From Immundisolibacterales bacterium (GTDB lineage Bacteria; Pseudomonadota; Gammaproteobacteria; HK1): a DNA stretch of 64,000 nt. The notes beneath the pieces are model-generated. The model saw only the letters and a program-made list of their open reading frames with translations, had not been told where the DNA came from and ran no database searches. The stretch spans positions 62,001 to 126,000 of the forward strand of contig JAPOPW010000012.1 in assembly GCA_026712715.1 (NCBI GenBank). Reading direction: 5' to 3'. Made by a program: the position numbers and the translations under genes. Below, one piece after another: positions 43,625 to 51,595 of the stretch (within the stretch, counting starts at the first letter, position 1; each line of letters begins with the position of its first letter).

Positions 43625-44383
43625 ATGAGCCGATCGCTGTTTCTCAAGCTGCTTTCGGGGATCATCGTCTTCGGCGCGTGGGAGATCGCCGGGCGCATTC
43701 CGGTGAGCTACGCGTTTCCGACCTTCTTCGAATCCATGGCCGCGCTCGGCGTCATGACCATCGACGGTTCGCTCCTCGAGGCGTACGTGGACACGCTTCG
43801 TCCGCTGGTGATCGGGCTCCTCATCTCGGCCTTCATCGGGATTGCGCTCGGGCTCTGGGTCGGTCTCACCCGCTGGTTCGACTGGCTCGTCTCCCCCATC
43901 TTCATCGTCATGCAGGCGGCGCCCCTTGCGGCGCTCATCCCGCTGCTCGTTATGGTCTACGGGATCGGGCTCACGTCGAAGGTGTTCGTCGTCTGCATCA
44001 TGGCGATGCCGGTCATCGTGCTGAACACGGCCGGCGCGGTCCGCAACACGCCGACGAACCTCAAGGAGATGGGGTACTCCTTTCTCGGCAACGAACGGGA
44101 CATCATCTTGAAGATCGTGGTCCCGGCCGCATCGCCGATCATCTTCTCCGGGCTTCGCCTCGGCACCTCGGCGGGGTTCATCGGTGCGATCCTCTCGGAG
44201 CTCAAGATCACCCCCACCGGAATCGGCGACATCATCACCTACAGCCGCTCGATCGCGGACTACCCGAGCATGTACGCAGCGATCTTCTCCATCATGGTGC
44301 TCGCGGTGCTGTTCCTGAACCTCCTCGAACGAATCGAACGGTACCTCTTCGCGGGAAACGTGCGTGGCTACGCTACCGACTAG
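43625..44383 (+). CDS. SsuC/TauC-type ABC permease 1
   Basis: 252 aa BPD_transp_1 permease with an EAA-type loop (NTPTNLKEMGYSFLGNERD) and helices such as LVIGLLISAFIGIALGLWVGL. It follows the SBP and the hairpin. Its 3' end overlaps the ATPase start by 20 nt. It pairs with the second permease two genes on. Confidence 0.9.
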   Translation: MSRSLFLKLLSGIIVFGAWEIAGRIPVSYAFPTFFESMAALGVMTIDGSLLEAYVDTLRPLVIGLLISAFIGIALGLWVGLTRWFDWLVSPIFIVMQAAPLAALIPLLVMVYGIGLTSKVFVVCIMAMPVIVLNTAGAVRNTPTNLKEMGYSFLGNERDIILKIVVPAASPIIFSGLRLGTSAGFIGAILSELKITPTGIGDIITYSRSIADYPSMYAAIFSIMVLAVLFLNLLERIERYLFAGNVRGYATD

Positions 44384-45173
44384 GGTGCGCGGGGACGCGG
44401 GCGCGGACGCAACCGTCCCGGCCGCGGCGGTCTCGGCCCGCAACGTCTCCAAGAACTACGGCGAGGTCGAGGCGCTTCGGGACCTGTCGCTCGACTTCCC
44501 CCGAGGGCAGCTCACCTCCCTGCTCGGCCCGTCGGGATGCGGCAAGACCACGCTTCTCAAGATCATCGCCGGGCTGCTCGAGCCGACGGCCGGGGAGGTC
44601 GAGGTCAACGGCCGGCCGGTCACCGGGCCGGGGCCGGACCGCTCCTTCGTGTTCCAGGACTTCGCGCTCCTGCCGTGGGCCTCCGTGCTGCGCAACGTCG
44701 CCTTCGGGCTCGAGCTCCGCGGGGTCGCGATGTCGGAACGCGAGGCGATCGCCGAGAAGTACATCCGCAACGTCGGCCTCGCCGGATTCGAGAAGAGCTA
44801 CCCTCACGAGCTTTCCGGCGGCATGCGCCAGAGGGTCGGTCTCGCCCGGGCGCTCGCCGTCGACAGCGAGGTGCTGCTGATGGACGAGCCGTTCTCGGCC
44901 GTCGACGAGCAGACCCGCCGCAAGTTCCAGGAGGACCTGCTCGGCCTCGTCGCGGGAGAGAACAAGACCTTTCTCTTCGTCACCCATTCCATCGAGGAGG
45001 CGGTCTACGTCTCGGACCAGGTCGCCATCCTCCTGCCGCGCCCGAGCCGCGTGTCGGAGGTCATCCGCCCCCGCGGCCTTCGGACCAAGAATGTCGACGA
45101 CATCCGCCGCGATCCGGAGTACCTCGACATCGTGGACCGGATCTGGGCGTCGCTCCGGTCCTACGTGGAGTAG
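44364..45173 (+). CDS. SsuB/TauB-type ABC ATPase
   Basis: 269 aa with Walker A GPSGCGKT, Q-loop FQDFALLPWASVLRN, signature LSGGMRQR and Walker B LLMDEPFSAVD, the SsuB/NrtD pattern. The GTG start lies inside the end of permease 1, a coupled arrangement. The next permease begins 3 nt after the stop. Confidence 0.92.
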   Translation: MATLPTRVRGDAGADATVPAAAVSARNVSKNYGEVEALRDLSLDFPRGQLTSLLGPSGCGKTTLLKIIAGLLEPTAGEVEVNGRPVTGPGPDRSFVFQDFALLPWASVLRNVAFGLELRGVAMSEREAIAEKYIRNVGLAGFEKSYPHELSGGMRQRVGLARALAVDSEVLLMDEPFSAVDEQTRRKFQEDLLGLVAGENKTFLFVTHSIEEAVYVSDQVAILLPRPSRVSEVIRPRGLRTKNVDDIRRDPEYLDIVDRIWASLRSYVE

Positions 45174-45176
45174 GGG

Positions 45177-45929
45177 ATGAGAGTCCTCGGATTCCGGCTT
45201 CCCGGCATGTCGTCCCTGATTCTCTGGGGGCTCGTCTGGGAGGCGGTGGGCCGAAGCGGGCTCACGTTCTTCCTGCCGCCGCTGTCGGAGGTCTTCGCGA
45301 CATTCTTCGCCATCGTCGGCACCGCGCCCTTCCAGAAGGCGCTTTCGGAGACCGCACAGGCGTTTCTCGCCGGTGTGTTCTCCGCCGTCGCGATCGGAAT
45401 CCCGGTCGGGATCCTGATGGGGAAGAACCGGCTCGTCGACGAGCTTCTGCTGCCGTGGGTGAACATCTTCCTGAGCGCCCCCCTGACCGCCCTGGTTCCG
45501 GTCCTGATGGTGCTGTTCGGCTTTGGCCTCAAGTCAATCATCATCACCACCGGGCTGTTCGCGGTGTGGATCATCATCCTCAACGCGCGCGCCGGCGTCA
45601 TGCAGATCAACCGGTCGCTGGTGGAGATGGCGCGCTGCTTCGGCGCGACGCCATGGGCGGCTTTCTCCAAGGTCTACTTCTGGGCGGCGCTGCCGGAGAT
45701 CCTGGGCGGCGTGCGCATCGGCGTGATCCGTGCGGTCAAGGGCGTGATCATCGGCCAGCTCCTCATCTCGATCGTCGGCTTCGGCGCGCTGTTCGAGCTC
45801 TATTCCGCGAACTTCCTGATGAGTCACTTCTGGGCGGTGCTCGTCGTGCTGTTCGCGCTCGCCTTCGCGGTCTCGGAGGCCCTCGCCGCACTCGAGCGCC
45901 GCGTCTCGTTCTACGCCGCCAAGCGGTAG
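45177..45929 (+). CDS. SsuC/TauC-type ABC permease 2
   Basis: 250 aa, same family as permease 1: helices such as FLAGVFSAVAIGIPVGILMG and an EAA loop INRSLVEMARCFGATPWAAF. Two different permeases with one SBP and one ATPase imply a heterodimeric channel, as in some nitrate or thiamine-precursor importers. Last gene of the operon. Confidence 0.9.
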   Translation: MRVLGFRLPGMSSLILWGLVWEAVGRSGLTFFLPPLSEVFATFFAIVGTAPFQKALSETAQAFLAGVFSAVAIGIPVGILMGKNRLVDELLLPWVNIFLSAPLTALVPVLMVLFGFGLKSIIITTGLFAVWIIILNARAGVMQINRSLVEMARCFGATPWAAFSKVYFWAALPEILGGVRIGVIRAVKGVIIGQLLISIVGFGALFELYSANFLMSHFWAVLVVLFALAFAVSEALAALERRVSFYAAKR

Positions 45930-45995
45930 CTGCACCGCCACCGCCATCTCCTTCTCGCGTCCACGAAAGCGGGAGGTGAGGCGCTCCCGTAGAAT

Positions 45996-46020
45996 CGACG
46001 ACCTCCTGTAGCAGTCGTCG
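45996..46020. promoter_or_regulatory. Inverted repeat before toxin-antitoxin operon
   Basis: CGACGAC (45996-46002) and GTCGTCG (46014-46020) are perfect 7-bp arms with an 11-nt spacer, 18 bp arm to arm. It ends 17 nt before the antitoxin start, a usual place for the autoregulatory operator of a type II system. Confidence 0.45.
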
Positions 46021-46037
46021 GAGACGGGGAAGCACCC

Positions 46038-46298
46038 ATGAAGACCGACCTCGGAGAGAGAGAGAGACTGCATCGGTTGATCGACGCCGTGCCGGCGGGC
46101 GAGCTCGGGGCGGTCGAGCGCTGCCTCGAGCTGTTCTCTGAGTGCGGTGATGCGTTCTTGCAAGCCCTCATGAGGGCTCCCGAGACGGCGGAGCCATTGA
46201 GTGACGAAGACCACGAAGCGCTCGAAGAGGGCCGCCGGGCTCTCCGGGCGGACGACTGCGTGTCCGACCGTGAGTTGCGTTCCGAACTCGGGATATGA
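46038..46298 (+). CDS. Putative type II antitoxin
   Basis: 86 aa acidic protein rich in Glu/Leu: ERERLHRLIDAVPAGELGAVERCLELF, then EALEEGRRALR. It overlaps the RelE-like toxin start by 4 nt (ATGA junction), the usual antitoxin-first order. No classical DNA-binding motif is seen by eye, but small antitoxins vary widely. Assigned mainly from size, charge, position and partner. Confidence 0.7.
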   Translation: MKTDLGERERLHRLIDAVPAGELGAVERCLELFSECGDAFLQALMRAPETAEPLSDEDHEALEEGRRALRADDCVSDRELRSELGI

Positions 46299-46549
46299 CG
46301 TGGACCCTCGTATGGACACGCCCGGCGCTCAGGGACATGAAGAAGCTCGAGCGGCGACTCGCGCGCCGGATTCGAGACGGGGTGGTGGGTCCGGCTGAGA
46401 CCGGCCGCGGAGATGTCGCAAGGCGCAAGGGCGAAAGCCCGCCGGAGTGGCGGTTGCGGGCAGGAGATCACCGGGTGTTCTTCCAGTTCCAGGGAGATGC
46501 CCGGGAGATTCGGATTCTGCGCGTCCGGCGGCGCGACGAGGCGTACTGA
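46295..46549 (+). CDS. RelE/ParE-family toxin
   Basis: 84 aa basic protein with the RelE fold pattern: WTLVWTRPALRDMKKLERRLARRI at the N-terminus, EWRLRAGDHRVFFQF in the core and IRILRVRRRDEAY at the C-terminus. RelE toxins cleave mRNA on the ribosome; ParE relatives act on gyrase. The terminal Arg/Tyr pattern fits the RelE side. It is expressed with the antitoxin just upstream. Confidence 0.82.
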   Translation: MTWTLVWTRPALRDMKKLERRLARRIRDGVVGPAETGRGDVARRKGESPPEWRLRAGDHRVFFQFQGDAREIRILRVRRRDEAY

Positions 46550-46557
46550 CAGAGTCC

Positions 46558-46592
46558 GGAAGCGGAAACGGCGCTGTCCCGCCGCCGCTTCC
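46558..46592. terminator. Two-part hairpin between convergent genes
   Basis: Outer stem GGAAGCGG (46558-46565) with CCGCTTCC (46585-46592), inner stem CGGCG (46569-46573) with CGCCG (46580-46584), separated by a bulged AAA. It starts 9 nt after the toxin stop and ends 11 nt before the DUF3604 gene end. Likely bidirectional terminator. Confidence 0.6.
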
Positions 46593-46602
46593 AGCGCCGC
46601 GA

Positions 46603-48849
46603 TCAGGGGATGAGGTAGATGGGGCTCGGCCAGGCCTGGTGGCCGTTCTCGAGGGTCACGCAGGCGTAGAGGCGGGTGTCCGCGTCGCGGCGGCGCTTGA
46701 CGCGTCGGCTCACGGTCATCGAGCGCGTGGTGTTCACATCCGGAAGCCGGAAGACGCGGACCGCCTTGTAGAGCCCGCCCGCGTCGAGCCGCGTGTCGGC
46801 GAGACCGATGCCGGCGAGCTCGAGGTCCGTGTCGACCTCGCTCGTGCGAAGCCGCAGGACCCCGCCCTCGTTCTCGTCGAGCCACACGTCTATGGCCGAG
46901 AACCCCCCGGTGGTGACGCAGCGCCACGCGACCGCGTCCTCGCCGACCTGCCGGGGAAGCTGCTCGACGTTCCAGAAGTTGACGGGCGCGATGCGCTCGA
47001 CCTTCGCCCCTTCGAAGGTCGCGGTTCCCTCCCAGGAGACGTTCCGGCCCCGGCCGCGATAGTGGGCCCCCTCGCAGACGATGCGGATGCGCCGGCCGAG
47101 GTCGGCCTCCCCGTAGGGGCGCACCGTCTCGAGTCTGTCGAGACCGTCGCGAAGCTCGATCCGCTCGATGGGCGCAGGCGCGGTGACGTCGAGCCGGAGG
47201 GTCAGCTCCTCGTCGCCGGTCCGGACGATGTCCCCCATGATGGCGCGCCGGCAAGGCTCGTGCTCGACATCGCCCAGGTCCGGATTGCGGTGAAAGAGCA
47301 CTCCCGGTGAATCCAGCTCGATTGCGCTCTCGAGAAAGATGCGGGCACCGGTGGTCGCGTAGTGGTGGCGGCGGCGGAAGGCCTCGACGAGGTGGTCCCG
47401 ATCCAGCGACTCGAGGAGGTGGCAGGTGAGCCCGCCGTAGGAGCCGAACTCGGCGACCCCGGGATACTTGGCCCCGGGCCGCCCGTCGTGCCCGTCGCTC
47501 GAGGCGACGATGCCGACCCGGTAGTCCGCCTCGAAGGCGTCGAAGACGATCCACTCGAAGGTCCCCCACGCGGAGTGGATCTCGACCGAGGGCTCGATCT
47601 TCGCGTCGTGGGCGTACTTGACGTCGGCGTAGCGCCCGCCGATGTGGGCGGTGACGAGCGCGTCCTCGTGCTGAAGCGCCGCGAGGAGATCCTTCGCGCT
47701 GTGGCAGTCGGTCTCCGGATGCGTGGTGTCGTACACGAGAGCCCGGCAGGACCGGTAGATGGGCCGGCCCTCGCGCCGGTACCAGACGTTGTGGTCGCCC
47801 CCGAGGGAAGTGTTCCCCGACCACTCGTAGCCGGGGAGGGTCACGAAGCGGCCGGGCTCGTTGAACTCGGCGGTGAGCTCGTTGAGCTCCTTCCAGAACG
47901 CGTCCGTGATCTGGAAGTCGTTGCCCTGGTGGCCGCAGATGTCGAGGAACGCCCGGTCGCGGGCGAACGTGAAGTAGGCGCGGGCGGGGTTGGTTCCCAC
48001 GGTCTCCTCGCTCTGGCCATGCAGATCGCTCCAGTAGTGGCGGTACGGGGAATCGGTCTCGATGCGAAGGGGGTTCGACTCCGCGAGCGGCTCGCCGTCC
48101 TCGCCGAGGACCCGAATGCGGCGCGCTCCCGCGTCGCCAACCGAGAGGCCATCCACTTCCACGCCGAACCGTCCCGCCCGGAAGGTGACGGTCTCGGGGA
48201 GGCCGTCAATCGGCCCGTCGGCGGCGAGGCGAACGGTCCGGGCCACCCGGTCGCTCGGGTTGCCCCACCGGTCCTCGCACTTCAAGCAGAGCCGGAAGCG
48301 ATCCCCGGCCCGGCGAAGGGTCGGAAGGATCGCGACCCAGTTCACCCCCGGTCCCGGTCCGATGGCGATGGTCGGATGGGCGTCGTCGGGAAGGAGGATG
48401 TACTCGTAGCTCGCGAACGGGTCGGCGAGCACGCGGAACTCGAACCGCGGCTGGACGAAGGTCTGGAGCCGCAAGCCCGTCGAGCCCTGCCGGCGGTCGC
48501 CGAAGCGGATGACGATCCGGTCACCCGCGGAGAGATACCGGTCGCAGCGTACGTAGAGCGAGATGCCCCAGGGGCGCGTGTTGCGGCGGTGCTCGCAGCG
48601 CACGGTGAGAGGGATGCCGGTCGAGGTCTCGACGGTGGTGAACCCCGGCCCCGCCGGATCGTCGCACTGGATCATCGACTGGTCGGTCTGCATGCGAAAG
48701 GCGACCTTGAGGCTCCCCCGATCGTCGATGCCGAACTTCCCGCAGGTGTAGGTGAGGGTGAAGCTCTGCCAGCTCCCGGCCTCGAAGCGGCCGGCGGGCT
48801 CGATGGCCGCCGACCCCATGAGGTCGCGGCGGTAGTCGTGATGGGGCAT
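46603..48849 (-). CDS. DUF3604 family protein
   Basis: 748 aa. The diagnostic segment YWSDLHGQSEETVGTN is at about residues 272-287, followed by ICGHQGNDFQ and GGDHNVWYRREG. The HxH-like and Asp-rich layout suggests a PHP-like metallohydrolase fold, but biochemical function is unknown for the family. No signal peptide. The frame extends upstream to 49242 only through the GST gene, so the ATG at 48849 is used. It follows the GST-like gene by 25 nt on the same strand, which suggests a shared pathway with the oxygenase module. Confidence 0.83.
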   Translation of the reverse strand: MPHHDYRRDLMGSAAIEPAGRFEAGSWQSFTLTYTCGKFGIDDRGSLKVAFRMQTDQSMIQCDDPAGPGFTTVETSTGIPLTVRCEHRRNTRPWGISLYVRCDRYLSAGDRIVIRFGDRRQGSTGLRLQTFVQPRFEFRVLADPFASYEYILLPDDAHPTIAIGPGPGVNWVAILPTLRRAGDRFRLCLKCEDRWGNPSDRVARTVRLAADGPIDGLPETVTFRAGRFGVEVDGLSVGDAGARRIRVLGEDGEPLAESNPLRIETDSPYRHYWSDLHGQSEETVGTNPARAYFTFARDRAFLDICGHQGNDFQITDAFWKELNELTAEFNEPGRFVTLPGYEWSGNTSLGGDHNVWYRREGRPIYRSCRALVYDTTHPETDCHSAKDLLAALQHEDALVTAHIGGRYADVKYAHDAKIEPSVEIHSAWGTFEWIVFDAFEADYRVGIVASSDGHDGRPGAKYPGVAEFGSYGGLTCHLLESLDRDHLVEAFRRRHHYATTGARIFLESAIELDSPGVLFHRNPDLGDVEHEPCRRAIMGDIVRTGDEELTLRLDVTAPAPIERIELRDGLDRLETVRPYGEADLGRRIRIVCEGAHYRGRGRNVSWEGTATFEGAKVERIAPVNFWNVEQLPRQVGEDAVAWRCVTTGGFSAIDVWLDENEGGVLRLRTSEVDTDLELAGIGLADTRLDAGGLYKAVRVFRLPDVNTTRSMTVSRRVKRRRDADTRLYACVTLENGHQAWPSPIYLIP

Positions 48850-48874
48850 GGTCCGGATCTCTTCGGTGCCGCGC

Positions 48875-49504
48875 TCAGGCGACGAGGACGCCCGACATCG
48901 GGATGAAGCCCGGGATGCGCTTGACGCGGTCCGTCCAGCGGCGGATGGCGGGGTAGGGCAGGCGCGAGACCCCGCCTTCCTCGGAGAGCGCGACGTAGGG
49001 GAAGCAGGCGAGGTCGGCGATGGTGGGGTGGCCGGGCGCGCAGAGCCACTCCCGCCCTTCCTGCTCCTGGAACCACAGGTGCTCGTCCAGCACCCGGAAG
49101 GGCGCGTTCGCCCCGGCGCGCGCGCGGTCCGCGTCGAGCTCGAAGAAGATCCCGTCGTGAAGCCGCGCGGCGGAGGCGGTCGCGGTGATGCCGTCGGCGA
49201 AGGCGAGCCACTGCGCGATCTCGCCGAGGGTCCTCGGGTCACCGGCGGGATACCACCGGCCTCTCTCGTCGTGCTTCGCGGCGAGGTAGACGAGGATCGC
49301 CTGCGCGTCGCGCAAGCGGAAGTCGCCGTCCTCGAGCACCGGCACCTGGCCGAGGGGGTTCAGGCCAAGGAACCACTCGCTCTTGTGCTCGCGCTTGGGG
49401 TGGAAGTCGATCCAGCGCGTCTCCCACTCGAGACCGAGGAGGCTCAAGAGCAGCCGGATCTTGTAGCAGTTGCCGGAGAGCACGTAGTCGTAGAGACGGA
49501 TCAC
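48875..49504 (-). CDS. Glutathione S-transferase-fold protein, NdmE-like by context
   Basis: 209 aa. The N-terminal thioredoxin-like domain has MIRLYDYVLSGNCYKIRLLLS and the conserved cis-Pro region GQVPVLEDGDFRLRDAQAILVYL; a helical C-terminal domain follows. The start is GTG at 49504 with GAAAGGA upstream. In methylxanthine N7-demethylation a GST-like protein (NdmE) is a structural partner of the oxygenase. Here the gene directly follows a stand-alone Rieske gene and a Rieske-less oxygenase gene, the same grouping. An ordinary detoxification GST is the alternative. Confidence 0.85.
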   Translation of the reverse strand: MIRLYDYVLSGNCYKIRLLLSLLGLEWETRWIDFHPKREHKSEWFLGLNPLGQVPVLEDGDFRLRDAQAILVYLAAKHDERGRWYPAGDPRTLGEIAQWLAFADGITATASAARLHDGIFFELDADRARAGANAPFRVLDEHLWFQEQEGREWLCAPGHPTIADLACFPYVALSEEGGVSRLPYPAIRRWTDRVKRIPGFIPMSGVLVA

Positions 49505-49556
49505 GGCGGTCCTTTCGCGTGGCGGTTGCCGGAAGGCACCTGGTGGTGGAGAGGGA

Positions 49557-50267
49557 TCACGGCGACCCGCTCGCCTCGATCGCGTCGCGCAGCGCACACA
49601 CTCGGCCGTTCTCGCGGCGAAGGACCGCGATTCGTTCGGACGCGGGCGGTGCTTCGGCGAGCGCGGCATGGATGATCGTCTCGTCATCCGCGACCGGCTG
49701 CATTGCGTACAGGATCTCGCCCGCCTCGGCGTGGGCGCTTCGCACGGTGTACGGATCGACGGCTTCCGCCGGCGACCCGTCCGGCGCCTCCCCGGCATGG
49801 CGCGCGAGGGCGTCCGCGACCGCCGCGGCCGGAGCCCAAACGTGGATGCTGCGAAGGGTGAGCCCGGGCGGCGCCGTTCCCCGCCCGAAGCCCGGGGCCG
49901 GGCCATCGCCCGCGCCCTCCCCGGCGAGCCGCACCCAGACGTAGCCATCCGACTCGACGCACCCGAATCGCCGCGCCTTGACGATGCGGGGGGGCGCCTC
50001 GCCCGGGTGGGCCGGCCGCTCGAGGCACTGCCCGGAGCCGGACGCGTACGTCCAGCCGTGGTAGCGGCACTTGAGCCGGTCGCCGAGGTTGGTCCCGACG
50101 GAGAGCCGCACGCCCCGGTGCGGACAGCGATTCTCCCAGGCATTGACGGTGCCGTCGTCCGCGCGCCACACCGCGAGCTCCTGGCCGAGCAGGGCGGTGT
50201 GGACGATGTGGCGGGGGACGGCCTCCTCGCCACGGCACACCGGGAACCAGCGACGCTCCCGACTCAT
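49557..50267 (-). CDS. Stand-alone Rieske [2Fe-2S] protein, NdmD N-terminal-like
   Basis: 236 aa. Residues 5-110 form a Rieske domain with all four cluster ligands: Cys48/His50 in CPHRG and Cys67/His70 in CRYHGW. The lead-in LLGQELAVWR and VNAWENR is very like the extra N-terminal Rieske domain that I recall from NdmD. The rest (about 125 residues) has no recognisable oxygenase or reductase domain. Upstream neighbour is a Rieske-less oxygenase, downstream a GST-like protein. It likely passes electrons to the neighbouring oxygenase; the reductase must be encoded elsewhere. Confidence 0.85.
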   Translation of the reverse strand: MSRERRWFPVCRGEEAVPRHIVHTALLGQELAVWRADDGTVNAWENRCPHRGVRLSVGTNLGDRLKCRYHGWTYASGSGQCLERPAHPGEAPPRIVKARRFGCVESDGYVWVRLAGEGAGDGPAPGFGRGTAPPGLTLRSIHVWAPAAAVADALARHAGEAPDGSPAEAVDPYTVRSAHAEAGEILYAMQPVADDETIIHAALAEAPPASERIAVLRRENGRVCALRDAIEASGSP

Positions 50268-50325
50268 GCCCGGCTCTTCCGGGACGCCACGACCTCGGCC
50301 CGCTCTCGCTCCCGCCCGCGCCCGT

Positions 50326-51186
50326 TCAGGCGGCGGCCGGGATCGCACCGTAGGTCACGCCCTGCGCGGCAAGCCACCGGCGGTAGCTGAGCGACGAAGC
50401 ATCGGAGCGGGCGGGGACCTCCGCCCGGGGGTCGAGGGGCAGGCGCTTCGGAAGCTGGTTCTCGAGGATCGGCTTGTCCTGCGCGAAGATGAGCTGCATG
50501 AACCAGCGGTTGGTCTCGTTGTCGAGGTTGTGGGCGAGGTAGGAGAGGTAGGGGTGCGCGATGCATCGCTCCTCGCTCACCGGCTGCACGAACAGCACGA
50601 TGAAGTCCCATCGTTCGGGCTCGATCGGGTTGCTCTTGTAGAGGCACACCGTGTACGGACGGGCGACCCTGTACTCGTAGTCGACCATCATCCCGCCGTC
50701 GGCGCTCGGCGAGGCGAGGGGCTGGAAGAACCGGCACTTCGTCGCGAGGATTTCGTCCTCTTCGGTCACCGTGACCTCGTACGGCTCGACCTCGGTGTGC
50801 GGCTCGACGCCGAGGTAGTCGGTGTGGACGAACGGGAAGTGCCCCATGTCGAGGAAGTTCTCGACTGCGCGAAGTCCCGAGACGTGGACCGCGATCGAAC
50901 CCCCCGTCACGTGGATCCGATCCGCCTCGTGGCACTCGGGGAAGTGGACGATGTCCCGGTTGGGCTGGCCGATGGAGGTGAAGACGTGGCCGTAGCGGAT
51001 GCGCGCGGGGAGGGGGGCGTGCGTATCGCGCCGGGAGACGCGAACCTCGCCGGAGCCTTCGCCCGACTCGGCGATCTCGATCGGGACGCCGAGCAGCACC
51101 GTCTCGAACGAGCCTCGCGACGCGAGGAAATCGAGCTCGACGACGGCGTGCCAGTCGTTCACCAGGATCGGATCGGGCTCGGCCAT
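50326..51186 (-). CDS. Rieske-type oxygenase catalytic subunit lacking the Rieske cluster (NdmC-like)
   Basis: 286 aa. The C-terminal catalytic half of a Rieske non-haem iron oxygenase is clear: ENFLDMGHFPFVHTDYLG with iron ligands His116 and His121, and Asp237 in FAQDKPILENQ as likely third ligand. The N-terminal half keeps the shape of a Rieske domain (VNDWHAVVELDF, IRYGHVFTSIGQP) but has no CxH...CxxH ligands. Such cluster-less oxygenases rely on a partner Rieske protein, as NdmC does with NdmD. The ATG at 51186 is used; upstream codons to 51267 look non-coding. It is the first gene of the oxygenase block, 409 nt from the divergent BMP importer. Confidence 0.86.
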   Translation of the reverse strand: MAEPDPILVNDWHAVVELDFLASRGSFETVLLGVPIEIAESGEGSGEVRVSRRDTHAPLPARIRYGHVFTSIGQPNRDIVHFPECHEADRIHVTGGSIAVHVSGLRAVENFLDMGHFPFVHTDYLGVEPHTEVEPYEVTVTEEDEILATKCRFFQPLASPSADGGMMVDYEYRVARPYTVCLYKSNPIEPERWDFIVLFVQPVSEERCIAHPYLSYLAHNLDNETNRWFMQLIFAQDKPILENQLPKRLPLDPRAEVPARSDASSLSYRRWLAAQGVTYGAIPAAA

Positions 51187-51595
51187 GTCGCGTTCCCTCC
51201 GCGCTTGCCCACCGCACGCCAACGTCGGGCGGCACACCGTGGTCGTGCCCGCCTTCCGGCGCGCCACGATGCTAACAAATCGGAAACCGAGTACGTATGA
51301 GTGCGTTCAGGATTCACGGGTCATTTCACGCTGGACGGGATGAAACCCCTTTCCCCAAGGGCGAGGGGAGGAGGCGCGCACGCTCCGTGCCGCTGGCCGG
51401 CTCGAGACGCCCCGGACGGGGCTCGAGGGACGGGAAGGGGACTCCGCGGGGAGATCGTGGATACTACGCAGGCACGTGCCGGACGGCACGGGGGCGAATG
51501 AGGCGGCGGTCTCCGCACACCGGCGCAGACCGGCCGCGAGTCGCCGCCCCGGATCATCCGGCCACGCGACAGCTCAAGAGGGGGGAGACCGACCC
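51187..51595. other. 409-base divergent control region
   Basis: This lies between the oxygenase block and the BMP importer. A less GC-rich stretch at about 51270-51310 contains TACGTA at 51292-51297 and could hold the minus-strand promoter. The rest is GC-rich with no gene recognised; short frames over it are low-complexity. GGGGGGAGA ends near 51588 and serves as ribosome-binding site for the SBP. Confidence 0.4.

Noticed and set aside
48850-49242. Upstream extension of the DUF3604 frame
   Set aside because: Overlaps the GST gene in another frame and is low-complexity; the ATG at 48849 fits the family.
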